Positions 1 to 8,335 of a DNA stretch of 64,000 nucleotides are shown piece after piece. This DNA comes from Spirochaeta sp. UBA5339. Lineage in GTDB: Bacteria > Spirochaetota > Spirochaetia > DSM-2461. The position numbers and the translations under genes are program-made. How positions within the stretch are numbered: position 1 is the first letter of the stretch; each line of letters opens with the position of its first letter. The notes under the pieces were generated by a model. That model had not been told where the DNA came from. It worked only from the letters and a program-made list of their open reading frames with translations, and ran no database searches. The DNA lies in the NCBI GenBank assembly GCA_002408085.1, contig DHQL01000010.1, positions 222,096 to 286,095 on the forward strand, read 5' to 3'.

Positions 1-166
1 GAACCCTGTAGGAACACTCTCCGGGAATGTAGAGGTCGATATCGGCAACGGGCCTTGAGCCTCCGTGAATACGGGAGGCCAGTCCGCCTACAATCTGATA
101 GGGGACCCTCTCCTTCTCCAGAATATCCTTAATCCAGAGAAGTGCGTTATATACTTTATCACTCAT
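1..166 (-). CDS. Nucleotidyltransferase-like protein (N-terminal part)
   Basis: Partial gene that reads off the left edge of the window; only the first 55 codons are present. Visible are a Gly-Gly pair at residues 27-28 (VGGLASRIHGG) followed by an Asp-Ile-Asp at 42-44 and a hydrophobic stretch. This is the usual arrangement of the glycine loop and the metal-binding DxD of polymerase-beta-type nucleotidyltransferases, including small antitoxin or antibiotic-modifying types. The start ATG at 166 lies 9 nt past the stop of the secreted protein upstream on the same strand, so it is probably the last gene of a minus-strand operon. The catalytic C-terminal acidic residue and substrate cannot be judged. 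Confidence 0.55.
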   Translation of the reverse strand, partial: MSDKVYNALLWIKDILEKERVPYQIVGGLASRIHGGSRPVADIDLYIPGECSYRV

Positions 167-175
167 AAATAGTCC

Positions 176-625
176 TTAAAAATCCTTGAGCAGATAGTCC
201 CCGAAACTCTCGGGAGGATGCTGATTCCTGTAGAGGAAGAGAAGACGGAGATTAACTAGATCATTGCCGTACTCAAAGTAGCTGTTATCCCAGTCCAGAG
301 CCTCACCGTTTACGATGATATCATAGCGGTTGCGGTGTCCCTTCGGGAAGCTCTCATCATGGTCAAGAAACCAGGACCATACCGTTTCAACTTCAACCAC
401 AATAAGATCACCGGTTTCATTATCCCTTTCCAGATAGCGGCTGTTTTTCAACAGGGCGATGCAGTCGATAGCGCTTACCGCATCAAGGGAGAAGGGAGCA
501 GGACCGGGAATCAGTACGGAGCCTGAAGCCTCCTGAGAGATCCCCTGAATACAGGGAAGAAATATGAGGAGAAGAGCCAGCACTTCGAATCGAGATACGG
601 TCTTGATGGGATTTAAGAGTTTCAT
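176..625 (-). CDS. Small secreted protein of unknown function
   Basis: 149-residue protein that I do not recognise. The N-terminus has basic residues followed by a hydrophobic run (about residues 14-29, LALLLIFLPCIQG), which looks like a signal peptide, so the mature part is probably periplasmic or surface-exposed. The mature region is acidic and aromatic (WSWFLDHDESFPKGH) with no motif I can name. Its ATG overlaps the TGA of the PHP gene by 4 nt, so the two are translationally coupled. No catalytic signature is seen and no function is proposed. Confidence 0.6.
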   Translation of the reverse strand: MKLLNPIKTVSRFEVLALLLIFLPCIQGISQEASGSVLIPGPAPFSLDAVSAIDCIALLKNSRYLERDNETGDLIVVEVETVWSWFLDHDESFPKGHRNRYDIIVNGEALDWDNSYFEYGNDLVNLRLLFLYRNQHPPESFGDYLLKDF

Positions 626-1470
626 ACAATAATTGTATCGGAAAGAATTTCCTTTAAAAGTTCATCGGGAACACAGAAATTACCCTTCCCCGTTCCAAGT
701 TCGATATGGGGGCGGTTGGCACCGTGAAAATCAGTTCCCCCCGACCTCAGAAAGCCGAACTCTTCAATATAGCGCCTGCAGCACTCCCTGTCCTCCCCGG
801 AGAATGAGGGATACCAGTACTCCATACCGTCCAGCCCCATGGTTTTCAACTCCCCCAGACGGCGGCGTGCTTCCTCATCGGAATACCCCTCAAGACCGAT
901 GGGAAGGTGGAAGTGGGCCAGAAAGGCCTTTCCCCCGGCACAGTGGATGGCATCAAAGGCAGCCTCCGGCTCAATCAGCTCTCCCTCTCCATAGGGAATA
1001 AAATCAAGATACCCCTCCCATGAGTCCTTAAGGGAGAGAGCGTAGCCCCGGGCCAGAATGCATTTTGCAATGGCCTGGCGGTCCATAAAGCCGCTGCAGT
1101 CAATAAAGGGTTCAACATCCTCCGGTCCAATGGGAACATTCATGGCCTGAAGTTTATTAAACACAGGCAACAGTCTGACGGACCGGATCTGTCTGTACTT
1201 ATTATATGAGTTCAGAAAGTTCTTATTTCCGGGATCGATTCCCAGTCCCAGAATATGAATCAGACGTCCCTCACCATAGGCAACGCTGAACTCGATACCC
1301 GGTACAAAGGTAATACCAAGCCTGTCTGCCTCAACCTGGGCCTCATCAAGACCGTGAATGCTGTCATGATCGGTTATGGCAACGGCAGTAAGCCCATTTG
1401 CCCTCCGGATCAGCTCCTTCGGACTCAGGGTTCCGTCGGAATGATATGTGTGAGTATGGAGGTCTATCAT
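622..1470 (-). CDS. PHP-domain metal-dependent phosphoesterase (RNase AM/YciV-like)
   Basis: 282-residue PHP-family protein. The four metal-binding blocks are visible: HTHTYHSD at residues 5-12, ITDHDS with D34-H35-D36, GIEFS with E60, and a C-terminal GTDFHG. An LAHFHLP block supplies a further histidine. The length is normal for the YciV/TrpH group, whose members act as 5'-3' exoribonucleases on RNA ends or as 3',5'-nucleotide bisphosphatases. Which of these applies cannot be told from sequence. It is the middle gene of a minus-strand group: 11 nt after the HTH membrane protein, and overlapping the small secreted protein by 4 nt. Confidence 0.85.
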   Translation of the reverse strand: MIDLHTHTYHSDGTLSPKELIRRANGLTAVAITDHDSIHGLDEAQVEADRLGITFVPGIEFSVAYGEGRLIHILGLGIDPGNKNFLNSYNKYRQIRSVRLLPVFNKLQAMNVPIGPEDVEPFIDCSGFMDRQAIAKCILARGYALSLKDSWEGYLDFIPYGEGELIEPEAAFDAIHCAGGKAFLAHFHLPIGLEGYSDEEARRRLGELKTMGLDGMEYWYPSFSGEDRECCRRYIEEFGFLRSGGTDFHGANRPHIELGTGKGNFCVPDELLKEILSDTIIV

Positions 1471-1481
1471 AATTCCGGCGA

Positions 1482-2312
1482 TTACCCCTTCTTTTCCTGA
1501 CTCATGCCCCGCTGCTTGATTGCCTTGCGGATAAAGATGACAAGGGGAATCGGCCAGAGGGGCGTCATAAAAAGGAGGATAAGGATACCCATTCCCATGC
1601 AGCCCAAGGGCTTACCTTCATGTTCACTGGATTCCTGACTGGGGGCCATGGTCTGCCTATAGATCTCTTTCAGATCAGGAGTCTCACCGCTTTTCTTCAT
1701 CTCTTCAAAAATAGATTTCAAATCCCCGGTGGAACCATTCTTATTAATCTGTTCGAACCGGGAGGAAAGATCCTGCGGGGTATCCCCGGATTCCGGTTCG
1801 GAACTTGCAGGTGCTGCAGAGCTTGCAGGTGCCGTAGAATCTGCGGGAGTCACGGTGCTTGCAGTATCAGGAGCTGGAGGTCTGTAGGCAGGGGTCTTCC
1901 TGGTCCTGATAATCCGGTCCCCCTCAAGCCCGATTTCAAGAGAGGCAACACCGCTGAGTTTTCTGACCAGCCTTGTGACCTTCGCCTCACTCATTCCCAG
2001 ACGGGAGGATATTTCCGATATTCTGACCTTCCGGGAGTATCCGATCTCATCCAGAATCTTAAGACTCAGATTCTCCTGATACCTCAGATAACGGCCGGCG
2101 ATCTGGGATACGACTGCTCCGGTCAGATAGCTCAGAACAACAATGGTCTGTTCTCCGAGAACCTCAGGAGCCATCCTGAAATAGACTGACAGATCCGACG
2201 CATCGGGCAGTCCTCTCAGCCAGGGCCAGGCAAAAAAGAGTGCCGGAGCCAGCAGTATCAGGGACAGGTAGAGAAGAACATCATCAAGCTTGTAAATATT
2301 TCTGTTTTCCAT
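1482..2312 (-). CDS. Membrane protein with cytoplasmic winged-helix-like segment
   Basis: 276-residue protein with two N-terminal membrane segments (about residues 12-32 and 53-72) and a third near the C-terminus (about 242-265). Between them is a helix-turn-helix-like stretch at about 98-122 (ISSRLGMSEAKVTRLVRKL) that resembles MarR/IclR-type winged helices, then a Pro/Ala/Ser-rich linker (about 140-175). The layout suggests a membrane-tethered DNA-binding or protein-interaction module. I do not recognise a named family. It heads the minus-strand group that includes the PHP phosphoesterase 11 nt downstream. Confidence 0.6.
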   Translation of the reverse strand: MENRNIYKLDDVLLYLSLILLAPALFFAWPWLRGLPDASDLSVYFRMAPEVLGEQTIVVLSYLTGAVVSQIAGRYLRYQENLSLKILDEIGYSRKVRISEISSRLGMSEAKVTRLVRKLSGVASLEIGLEGDRIIRTRKTPAYRPPAPDTASTVTPADSTAPASSAAPASSEPESGDTPQDLSSRFEQINKNGSTGDLKSIFEEMKKSGETPDLKEIYRQTMAPSQESSEHEGKPLGCMGMGILILLFMTPLWPIPLVIFIRKAIKQRGMSQEKKG

Positions 2313-2460
2313 TTATCACTCCCAAAAAACGTGCCACAAAGGCGGTGTTCCCATTATTGTCTAAAAAACGCTTAGCCAATAATAAATCATCACCTCTATC
2401 TTATTCGGTTAATTCCCTTTCAGGAACCCCGCCGGAATTCATGGACATCCCATAGCGGAT

Positions 2461-3135
2461 TCACTCGCCCCCGGACTCAAAGAGTCTTTTTTCCTTTTCA
2501 AGAAGTATAGGCCCGGCGATTTCAGCAAGGATTTCCCTGTCTGCGGCGACGTACCCCTCACCACTGTTTACTTTATTCAGGGCTCCTCTCTTCACCAGAG
2601 CGCTAAGGCTCCTTGTCAGGTGACGATAGCTGCAGCCCATCCAGTCGGAAAGCTGGCCAAGGGTCTGTGCCCTCAGATCAGGTTCGCTGAAGACCAGAAA
2701 GTAGTGGGCCAGTCTGACTTCAAGAGAATAGGACGTATTAATAGCCTCGGAGACTGAGTTTTCATGAACCTTCCTGGCAAGGCCCCTACCCAGAGCGAAA
2801 ATCAGTTCGTGATAAAGAGAGTGATCCCCATTAATAGATGACATGGGCAGAGACAGGGTACTTGCCCCCTCTATGCACTGAACAGAGCAGGAAGCGGCCT
2901 CACTACCCAGAAAGACCTCCAGATCACCGATCACCGCACCCGGCATGTATATGCGGTAGAGTTTTTCCCTCCCGTTACTCAGGGATCTGAATACTCTGAA
3001 CTTACCTGAGAGTATGTAGTGAAGCCTCTCCAGAGCCCCTTCCTCCCTGCACAGGAACTCTCCTTTTGACCACTCAAGGGTCTCAGTTTCAGAGATACTC
3101 ATAAAAAAACTCTTTATTTCACCCCTCTGGGACAT
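2461..3135 (-). CDS. Crp/Fnr-family transcriptional regulator
   Basis: 224-residue regulator with an N-terminal cyclic-nucleotide-binding-type beta barrel (about residues 15-115; SKGEFLCREEGALERLHYILSG is cut here to SKGEFLCREEG) and a C-terminal helix-turn-helix at about 160-200 (LGQLSDWMGCSYRHLTRSL). No FNR-type N-terminal cysteine cluster is present, so it is unlikely to sense oxygen through an iron-sulfur cluster. The gene is divergent from the DMT transporter at 3200 with a 64-bp gap. This arrangement usually means that the regulator controls the transporter. The effector is unknown. Confidence 0.85.
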   Translation of the reverse strand: MSQRGEIKSFFMSISETETLEWSKGEFLCREEGALERLHYILSGKFRVFRSLSNGREKLYRIYMPGAVIGDLEVFLGSEAASCSVQCIEGASTLSLPMSSINGDHSLYHELIFALGRGLARKVHENSVSEAINTSYSLEVRLAHYFLVFSEPDLRAQTLGQLSDWMGCSYRHLTRSLSALVKRGALNKVNSGEGYVAADREILAEIAGPILLEKEKRLFESGGE

Positions 3136-3199
3136 ATGTCCTACCTCCTGATGAAATTCTAAAATACCATGATCCCTGAGAGCAAGGGGGAGTTTAATA

Positions 3200-4168
3200 A
3201 TGTATGTAATATTATCGATTTTTACGGGGCTGCTGGTATCGGTTATGATTCAGCTGAATGGTGTGCTCCAGATGGCTGTCGGCGGAAACAGAGCTCTTCT
3301 ATCCATCCACATTTTCGGTTTGGCCGGAGCTCTGGTTTTTCTGGCATTCACGGGTAGAAGGATGAAAGGAGATCCTGAGAACAAGTCGCCGGTCTTCTTT
3401 CTTACCGCCGGTATGGCCGGAACTCTTATTGTTTTTCTGGCGAGTGTTATCTTCGGTAAAGGCGGGATTCTGCTCTCCCTGAGCGGATCTCTTGCAGGCC
3501 AGACTCTGGCAGCCTCAATTTTTGAGAGCTTCTACTCCGAAAAAAGAGACCCCTCACCCCTGGTGCAGAGAGTGATATCACCGGCCCTGCTGATCCCGGG
3601 ATCCATACTCATAGGAGTAAAAGCCGGAGTCGGCCCCTTGTGGATACTGGTTTCCTGGACGCCGGGTGTAATCCTAATGGCTCAGCAGATGATGAACTCC
3701 CGTAATACATCCAGATACGGAACTCCCAGAACCATTGTATTCAACTATTTATCCGCCCTGATTCTGATAATCCCCCTCTACCTTGCAACATCCGCGATCC
3801 GGGGAGATGCAGCATTAAGCAGGGAACTGTTTGCCGAATTGAACAGCCTTCCCTGGTACATAACTGCCGGAGGAGGTCTGATCGGAGTCTTCTCAACGGG
3901 TATGATTGCCTATCTGCTTCTGAAGTCACCGGCTCTGGTAGTGACACTGGGTATTTATGCTGGAGAACTTGCAGGGGGGCTTGTTCTTGACTACTGCAAT
4001 GGAGAGGAGTTTGAGATTCTGAAACTTGCCGGCATACTGCTTGTTTCAGCCGGTATGGCGGCGGGCAGGATCAGAGTTCCAGGTATTCGAAGAGGCAGGG
4101 GCCGCAAGGAACAGGCCTCTCACGCAACCGAGAGGCTCCTTGAGTTCCCACAGGCGCCTGAACCTTAA
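3200..4168 (+). CDS. DMT-superfamily transporter, YdcZ/DUF606 type
   Basis: 322-residue integral membrane protein with about ten hydrophobic segments arranged as two similar halves (about 1-145 and 150-300). Each half opens with a glycine- and asparagine-containing helix (GLLVSVMIQLNGVLQMAVGG in the first), as in the YdcZ branch of the drug/metabolite transporter superfamily. These proteins are mostly uncharacterised small-molecule exporters. The ATG follows a strong GGGGGAG ribosome site. The gene is divergent from the Crp/Fnr regulator, its likely controller. The basic C-terminal tail (RIRVPGIRRGRGRK) fits a cytoplasmic end. Confidence 0.8.
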   Translation: MYVILSIFTGLLVSVMIQLNGVLQMAVGGNRALLSIHIFGLAGALVFLAFTGRRMKGDPENKSPVFFLTAGMAGTLIVFLASVIFGKGGILLSLSGSLAGQTLAASIFESFYSEKRDPSPLVQRVISPALLIPGSILIGVKAGVGPLWILVSWTPGVILMAQQMMNSRNTSRYGTPRTIVFNYLSALILIIPLYLATSAIRGDAALSRELFAELNSLPWYITAGGGLIGVFSTGMIAYLLLKSPALVVTLGIYAGELAGGLVLDYCNGEEFEILKLAGILLVSAGMAAGRIRVPGIRRGRGRKEQASHATERLLEFPQAPEP

Positions 4169-4172
4169 AGCC

Positions 4173-4194
4173 GCCGGCCAGAGATCAGGCCGGC
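4173..4194. terminator. Hairpin between convergent genes
   Basis: Perfect 7-bp GC stem, GCCGGCC at 4173-4179 with GGCCGGC at 4188-4194 and an 8-nt loop. It fills the 27-bp gap between the stop codons of the DMT transporter (plus) and the aminotransferase (minus). There is no long T-run on either side, so termination strength is uncertain. Confidence 0.5.
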
Positions 4195-4195
4195 C

Positions 4196-5473
4196 TTAGA
4201 GTTCGCCCTCACCGGAAAGCTGTTCCAGAATATCCCTGAAAACAGCCAGACCCTCCTGGATTTCCTCTGAACTGACCACCAGAGGCGGTATCCAGCGGAG
4301 AACATTTTTCCGGGTACCGCAGGTCAGAAGCATCAGACCTCTGGAGAGGGCCTCCCTGGAAATTTTTGCCGGAATATCCCTCTCAGGATTTCCGTCACGG
4401 CAGAACTCCACACCGATCATCAGTCCACGTCCTCTGATGTCTGCGATTACCGGCCAGGATTTCTTAAGCGCTCCAAGCCCTTCCATCAGCTCCCGTCCTC
4501 TTTCCAGGGAATTCTCAACCAGCTTCTCCTCCTTGATGACCCTGATGGTCTCAACAGCGGCGGCACAGCCCATGGGAGAAGCACCGTAGGTCCCTCCGTG
4601 GGAGCCTTTCTTCCAGAGGGAATCAAGCTCCTCCCTGTAGGCTATGGCAGAGATCGGCATCCCCGATCCCATCCCCTTTGCCATGGTCAGAATATCTGGC
4701 AGAATCCCTGATTCTTCAAAGGCGAACATCCTGCCGGTCCGGCCGAAACCGCTCTGGATTTCGTCCATGATCAGCAGTATTCCCAGATCATTGCAGAGAG
4801 ACCTGAGCCCCTTCAGAAAGGCAGCAGGAGCAGGGAGATAACCGCCCTCTCCCAGTACGGGTTCAACAATAATTGCCGCCGTATCTTCGGGGGCGCTCTG
4901 GGTATCCAGCAGAGTCTGCAGGGCAGCCAGGGCTGCCTCGCACTCCTCCTGTTCCGACCTGCCCGATGCAAAGGCATAGGGGTAGGGAGCCGAGTAGACT
5001 CCCGGAGGCAGATTGGGATAGGAGACCCGATAGGCTGTCTTGCTTGTAGTCATGGCCATGGTCAGATGAGTCCGGCCGTGAAAACTTCCGTTCATAACAA
5101 TGATATTGCCTTTCCCGGTGGCATGCTTGGCCAGCTTTACCGCCCCTTCCACCGCTTCGGCACCGCTCTGAGCGTAGAAGAAGCGGCAGAGCTCCGGTGG
5201 AACAACGGTCCGCAGCTCCTCTGTCAGCTCAAAGGCCTTGTTGTGACAGGCGCAGTTTATCTGGCTGAAAAGAAGGGTCTTCGCCTGTTCCGCAACCGCC
5301 GCAGCAACCCTGGGGTGGCTGTGGCCTGTACTCGCAACACCAATGCCGCTTGTAAAATCAAGAAGGGCTTCTCCGTCCTCCGTATAGAGACGGCAGCCCT
5401 CACCCTTCACTACGGTTTTTGAGCAGAGATGGGTCCAGACACTGGAAAGGTGTTTGTAATCGACAACATTCAT
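4196..5473 (-). CDS. Class-III aminotransferase, 4-aminobutyrate type
   Basis: 425-residue PLP-dependent omega-aminotransferase. The DEIQ motif (D237) that binds the pyridine nitrogen and the Schiff-base lysine K266 in MAKGMGSG are present, with the usual HSHP and GGTYG blocks. Family members move the amino group of GABA or related omega-amino acids to 2-oxoglutarate. It is the last gene of the polyamine operon, 42 nt after the aldehyde dehydrogenase. The best reading is GABA to succinic semialdehyde, finishing putrescine breakdown; putrescine itself or acetylornithine are alternative substrates. The specificity is inferred from context. Confidence 0.85.
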   Translation of the reverse strand: MNVVDYKHLSSVWTHLCSKTVVKGEGCRLYTEDGEALLDFTSGIGVASTGHSHPRVAAAVAEQAKTLLFSQINCACHNKAFELTEELRTVVPPELCRFFYAQSGAEAVEGAVKLAKHATGKGNIIVMNGSFHGRTHLTMAMTTSKTAYRVSYPNLPPGVYSAPYPYAFASGRSEQEECEAALAALQTLLDTQSAPEDTAAIIVEPVLGEGGYLPAPAAFLKGLRSLCNDLGILLIMDEIQSGFGRTGRMFAFEESGILPDILTMAKGMGSGMPISAIAYREELDSLWKKGSHGGTYGASPMGCAAAVETIRVIKEEKLVENSLERGRELMEGLGALKKSWPVIADIRGRGLMIGVEFCRDGNPERDIPAKISREALSRGLMLLTCGTRKNVLRWIPPLVVSSEEIQEGLAVFRDILEQLSGEGEL

Positions 5474-5515
5474 ATTGGTTCCTTATGGTATTCCAGTCAG
5501 TTTTGATCCGGGCGG

Positions 5516-7003
5516 TCAGTTTTCATACCACCCGAGAGGGCCGGTCTCCAGAGCAATATTGATCTGCTTCACTTCCTGATACTCCTCCAGTCCATGGGTT
5601 CCCAGCTCCCGTCCGATCCCGCTCATCTTGTAGCCTCCCCAGGGAGCCTCGTTGTATGTGGGCTGACAGCAGTTGACCCAGGTGATACCGGCACGGATCT
5701 CTTTCACCACCCGGAGAGCCCGGGCTCCGTCCTTTGTGCATACGGCCCCTGCCAGACCGTAAGGGGTGTCATTGGCCATGGCTATGGCCTCCTCTTCGGT
5801 CTTGAAGGTCTGTACTGTCAGAACGGGTCCGAAGATCTCCTCTCTGACAATTTTCATATCAGAACTGCAGTTGTCGAAGATGGTGGGTCTGATAAAGAAT
5901 CCCTTTGCGCACTCCCCTTCGGTGTACCGCTCACCGCCGCAGACCAGGGTGGCGCCCTGCTCCTTTCCGGACTCAATATATCCGAGGATTTTCTCCATCT
6001 GAGCCTCGGTTATGATGGCGCCCATATCGGGGTTGTCCATACCGGGGCCGATGGTCAGGGCATTGGCTCTTTCGGCAAGACGGGACACAAAGCGGTCCCT
6101 GATGCTCTCTTCGATAATCAGACGGGATCCTGCGGAGCAGACCTGTCCGGCGTTGAAGAAGATTCCGATCATGGCCCACTCTACCGCTCCTTCCAGATCA
6201 CAGTCGGCAAAGACAACATTGGGCGACTTGCCTCCCAGTTCCAGACCGACCTTTTTCAGATTGCCCGCTGCGGCCTTTGCAATGGTCTGACCCGTTTTTG
6301 TGCTTCCCGTAAAGGTGATCATGTCCACATCCCTGCTCTCTGCCATTACGGCGCCCACCTCGGGGCCGGTGCCGAGAACCAGATTGGCGGTTCCTCTGGG
6401 AAGGCCGACCTTGTCAAAGATCTCAAAAAGCTTGACCGTGGACAGGGGAGCGTTCTCACTGGGCTTGAAGACAACGCAGTTTCCCGCAGCCAGGGCGGGA
6501 GCCAGTTTCCATACAGACATCAGAAGGGGATAGTTCCAGGGTGTAATCTGGGCGCAGACCCCCACGGGTTCATGAACCGTATAGGAGTGCATGGGACCGA
6601 ATCCGTCTCCCACATCGTAGGTTCCTCCCTGGGGCTTGGTTGCAAGGCCGGCATAGTAGGTAAAACAGGCCGCCGCGTCATCCACATCCCCTTCGGCCTC
6701 ACGGAGAGGTTTTCCGTTGTCCAGGGTATCGGTTTTCGCCAGGTCCGCGGCAGAGGCTTTAATTTCAGCTGCAATCTTAAGAAGGTACTCCGCCCTTTCC
6801 GCCGCTCCCATCCGGCGCCACTCTCCAGCTCCGTAAAAAGCTTCTTTGGCTGCCCCTATCGCCGCTTCGGCATCGGCGGAGCTGCTCTCGGTTGTTATGC
6901 CGACAATTTCGCCGTTGGAGGGACAGATAATATCTCTTGTCCGTCCGGTAGCCGAAAGGACCCACTCACCGTTGATATAATTCTTACAGGTTTCCACTGT
7001 CAT
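5516..7003 (-). CDS. NAD(P)-dependent aldehyde dehydrogenase (aminobutyraldehyde/betaine aldehyde type)
   Basis: 495 residues, normal full length. Catalytic parts are all in place: N157 in TPWNYP, K180 in VFKPSE, E255 in LELGGKSP and the nucleophile C289 in GQVCS. The nearest general type is the ALDH9/betaine-aldehyde group that oxidises omega-amino-aldehydes. In this operon the natural substrate is 4-aminobutyraldehyde (made from putrescine), yielding GABA. Only 5 nt separate it from the saccharopine-dehydrogenase-like gene upstream, and an aminotransferase follows. A long open frame on the opposite strand is a composition artefact. Confidence 0.9.
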   Translation of the reverse strand: MTVETCKNYINGEWVLSATGRTRDIICPSNGEIVGITTESSSADAEAAIGAAKEAFYGAGEWRRMGAAERAEYLLKIAAEIKASAADLAKTDTLDNGKPLREAEGDVDDAAACFTYYAGLATKPQGGTYDVGDGFGPMHSYTVHEPVGVCAQITPWNYPLLMSVWKLAPALAAGNCVVFKPSENAPLSTVKLFEIFDKVGLPRGTANLVLGTGPEVGAVMAESRDVDMITFTGSTKTGQTIAKAAAGNLKKVGLELGGKSPNVVFADCDLEGAVEWAMIGIFFNAGQVCSAGSRLIIEESIRDRFVSRLAERANALTIGPGMDNPDMGAIITEAQMEKILGYIESGKEQGATLVCGGERYTEGECAKGFFIRPTIFDNCSSDMKIVREEIFGPVLTVQTFKTEEEAIAMANDTPYGLAGAVCTKDGARALRVVKEIRAGITWVNCCQPTYNEAPWGGYKMSGIGRELGTHGLEEYQEVKQINIALETGPLGWYEN

Positions 7004-7008
7004 TCCTC

Positions 7009-8229
7009 CTAGTCCAGCTGTGTTTTGACATACTGATCAACTTTGATGTCGAGCTTTGCAGCTTCATGGAAAAAGTAGGTTCTTTCCTCTTCTTCCAGGA
7101 CCTCCGGTGGATACACACCCTGCTGGGAGATCACATCGTTTACAAACATCTTTGTAAAGAGAAAGGCCGACTGGCCGGTCAGGTAGGACTCATGGGTAAT
7201 CTGAGCCTTTTCGAAGGCTTCAGACAGTCCGGGAGCACTGGCATAGCTGTCCAGACGGATCTTCTTGCCGTCCTTTACACCGTCTACACGGACCAGGAAG
7301 ACTCCGTCCTCGGAGATCATCCCCTTCTCCAGAACCTTCTCAATCTCTTCGGGATACTTGGGTGCGGGAGGGGTCAGCTTGGAGATAAGATCCATGGGTA
7401 CGATCTTCTGTCCGTTCACCTCCACAGGCTCTTCGCTGAGCAGTCCCATCTTGTAGAGGGACTCCGCCAGCTCAAGGCCGGGACCGCCATAGCGGAAGTT
7501 TACATATTTAACGCCCTTGAAGATGGAATCAGCCAGAAGTCCCATGGTCACCGGCTCCTCATGCTCGTGGTCCACCACACGGGCCTCGCCGTAATCCACA
7601 AAGTCTACGACCTCGGGGTTGCTGAAGGGCTTTGAACGGATAAAATGGCCGTCCTTGTAGCAGACAGGCTGAGCGGCCATATCGCCGAAGGCTGTCTCCG
7701 GACTCCACCAGAAGGGGATAAAGGTCTTGGACCAGACCTCATCGTAAACAAAGATCTCAATGGCATCGCAGCTGTCCACCTGCTCCACCGCATCCCGGGC
7801 GATAACATTGGCCAGTCCCGGAGCGGAGCCGGTATTGATCAGGGCGGTGAGTCCCGCCTTCCTGAAGCGGTCATTCATGTCCATAACACGTTTGACGGAT
7901 TCCACAAAGTCTACATCTGAAACGGGACCGGAGGCCATATCCTGATAGTTGGCGCCCACCCTGAGGCAGGCTTCCAGTATATTAAGGTTAAAGTCGGGAG
8001 CCAGTCCGTTCACAATCAGGTCGGCACCCTCTGCGGCTTCGGCAATGGCATCCACAGACCGGGCATCCACTTTTACGCCCCTGGATTTCTTCAGAGTGCT
8101 TTCCATCTCGGCGATGGCCTGTTCATCATAGTCGGCACAGATGATTGTTCCCACATTGGGTTCTTCATCCAGACGTTTGGCAATTGTACTTCCCTGGGCT
8201 CCCAGGCCCATAACCATTACGGTTTTCAT
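7009..8229 (-). CDS. Saccharopine-dehydrogenase-like NAD(P) oxidoreductase
   Basis: 406 residues with an N-terminal Rossmann loop GLGAQG (residues 8-13) and the long C-terminal domain of the saccharopine/carboxynorspermidine dehydrogenase family. The family includes saccharopine dehydrogenase, lysine 6-dehydrogenase and carboxy(nor)spermidine dehydrogenase, which reductively joins putrescine or diaminopropane to aspartate semialdehyde. Its place inside an agmatine/putrescine operon favours a polyamine-related substrate. However, no carboxyspermidine decarboxylase is present here, so the reaction is open. It lies between the GSA-type aminotransferase and the aldehyde dehydrogenase on the minus strand. 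Confidence 0.75.
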   Translation of the reverse strand: MKTVMVMGLGAQGSTIAKRLDEEPNVGTIICADYDEQAIAEMESTLKKSRGVKVDARSVDAIAEAAEGADLIVNGLAPDFNLNILEACLRVGANYQDMASGPVSDVDFVESVKRVMDMNDRFRKAGLTALINTGSAPGLANVIARDAVEQVDSCDAIEIFVYDEVWSKTFIPFWWSPETAFGDMAAQPVCYKDGHFIRSKPFSNPEVVDFVDYGEARVVDHEHEEPVTMGLLADSIFKGVKYVNFRYGGPGLELAESLYKMGLLSEEPVEVNGQKIVPMDLISKLTPPAPKYPEEIEKVLEKGMISEDGVFLVRVDGVKDGKKIRLDSYASAPGLSEAFEKAQITHESYLTGQSAFLFTKMFVNDVISQQGVYPPEVLEEEERTYFFHEAAKLDIKVDQYVKTQLD

Positions 8230-8335
8230 AAAAATTCCTTTTCCTGTTAATTCCGGGATTTCCTTATCCCGGGTTCTGTATCAAAGTCTCAGCCGCCGGC
8301 AGAACAGGAACTGCAGCAGACGGCGGACCCTCCAA

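Noticed and set aside
5594..7012. 472-codon open frame antisense to the aldehyde dehydrogenase
   Set aside because: It reads through the complement of a gene with all catalytic residues and itself shows no domain, signal or ribosome site.
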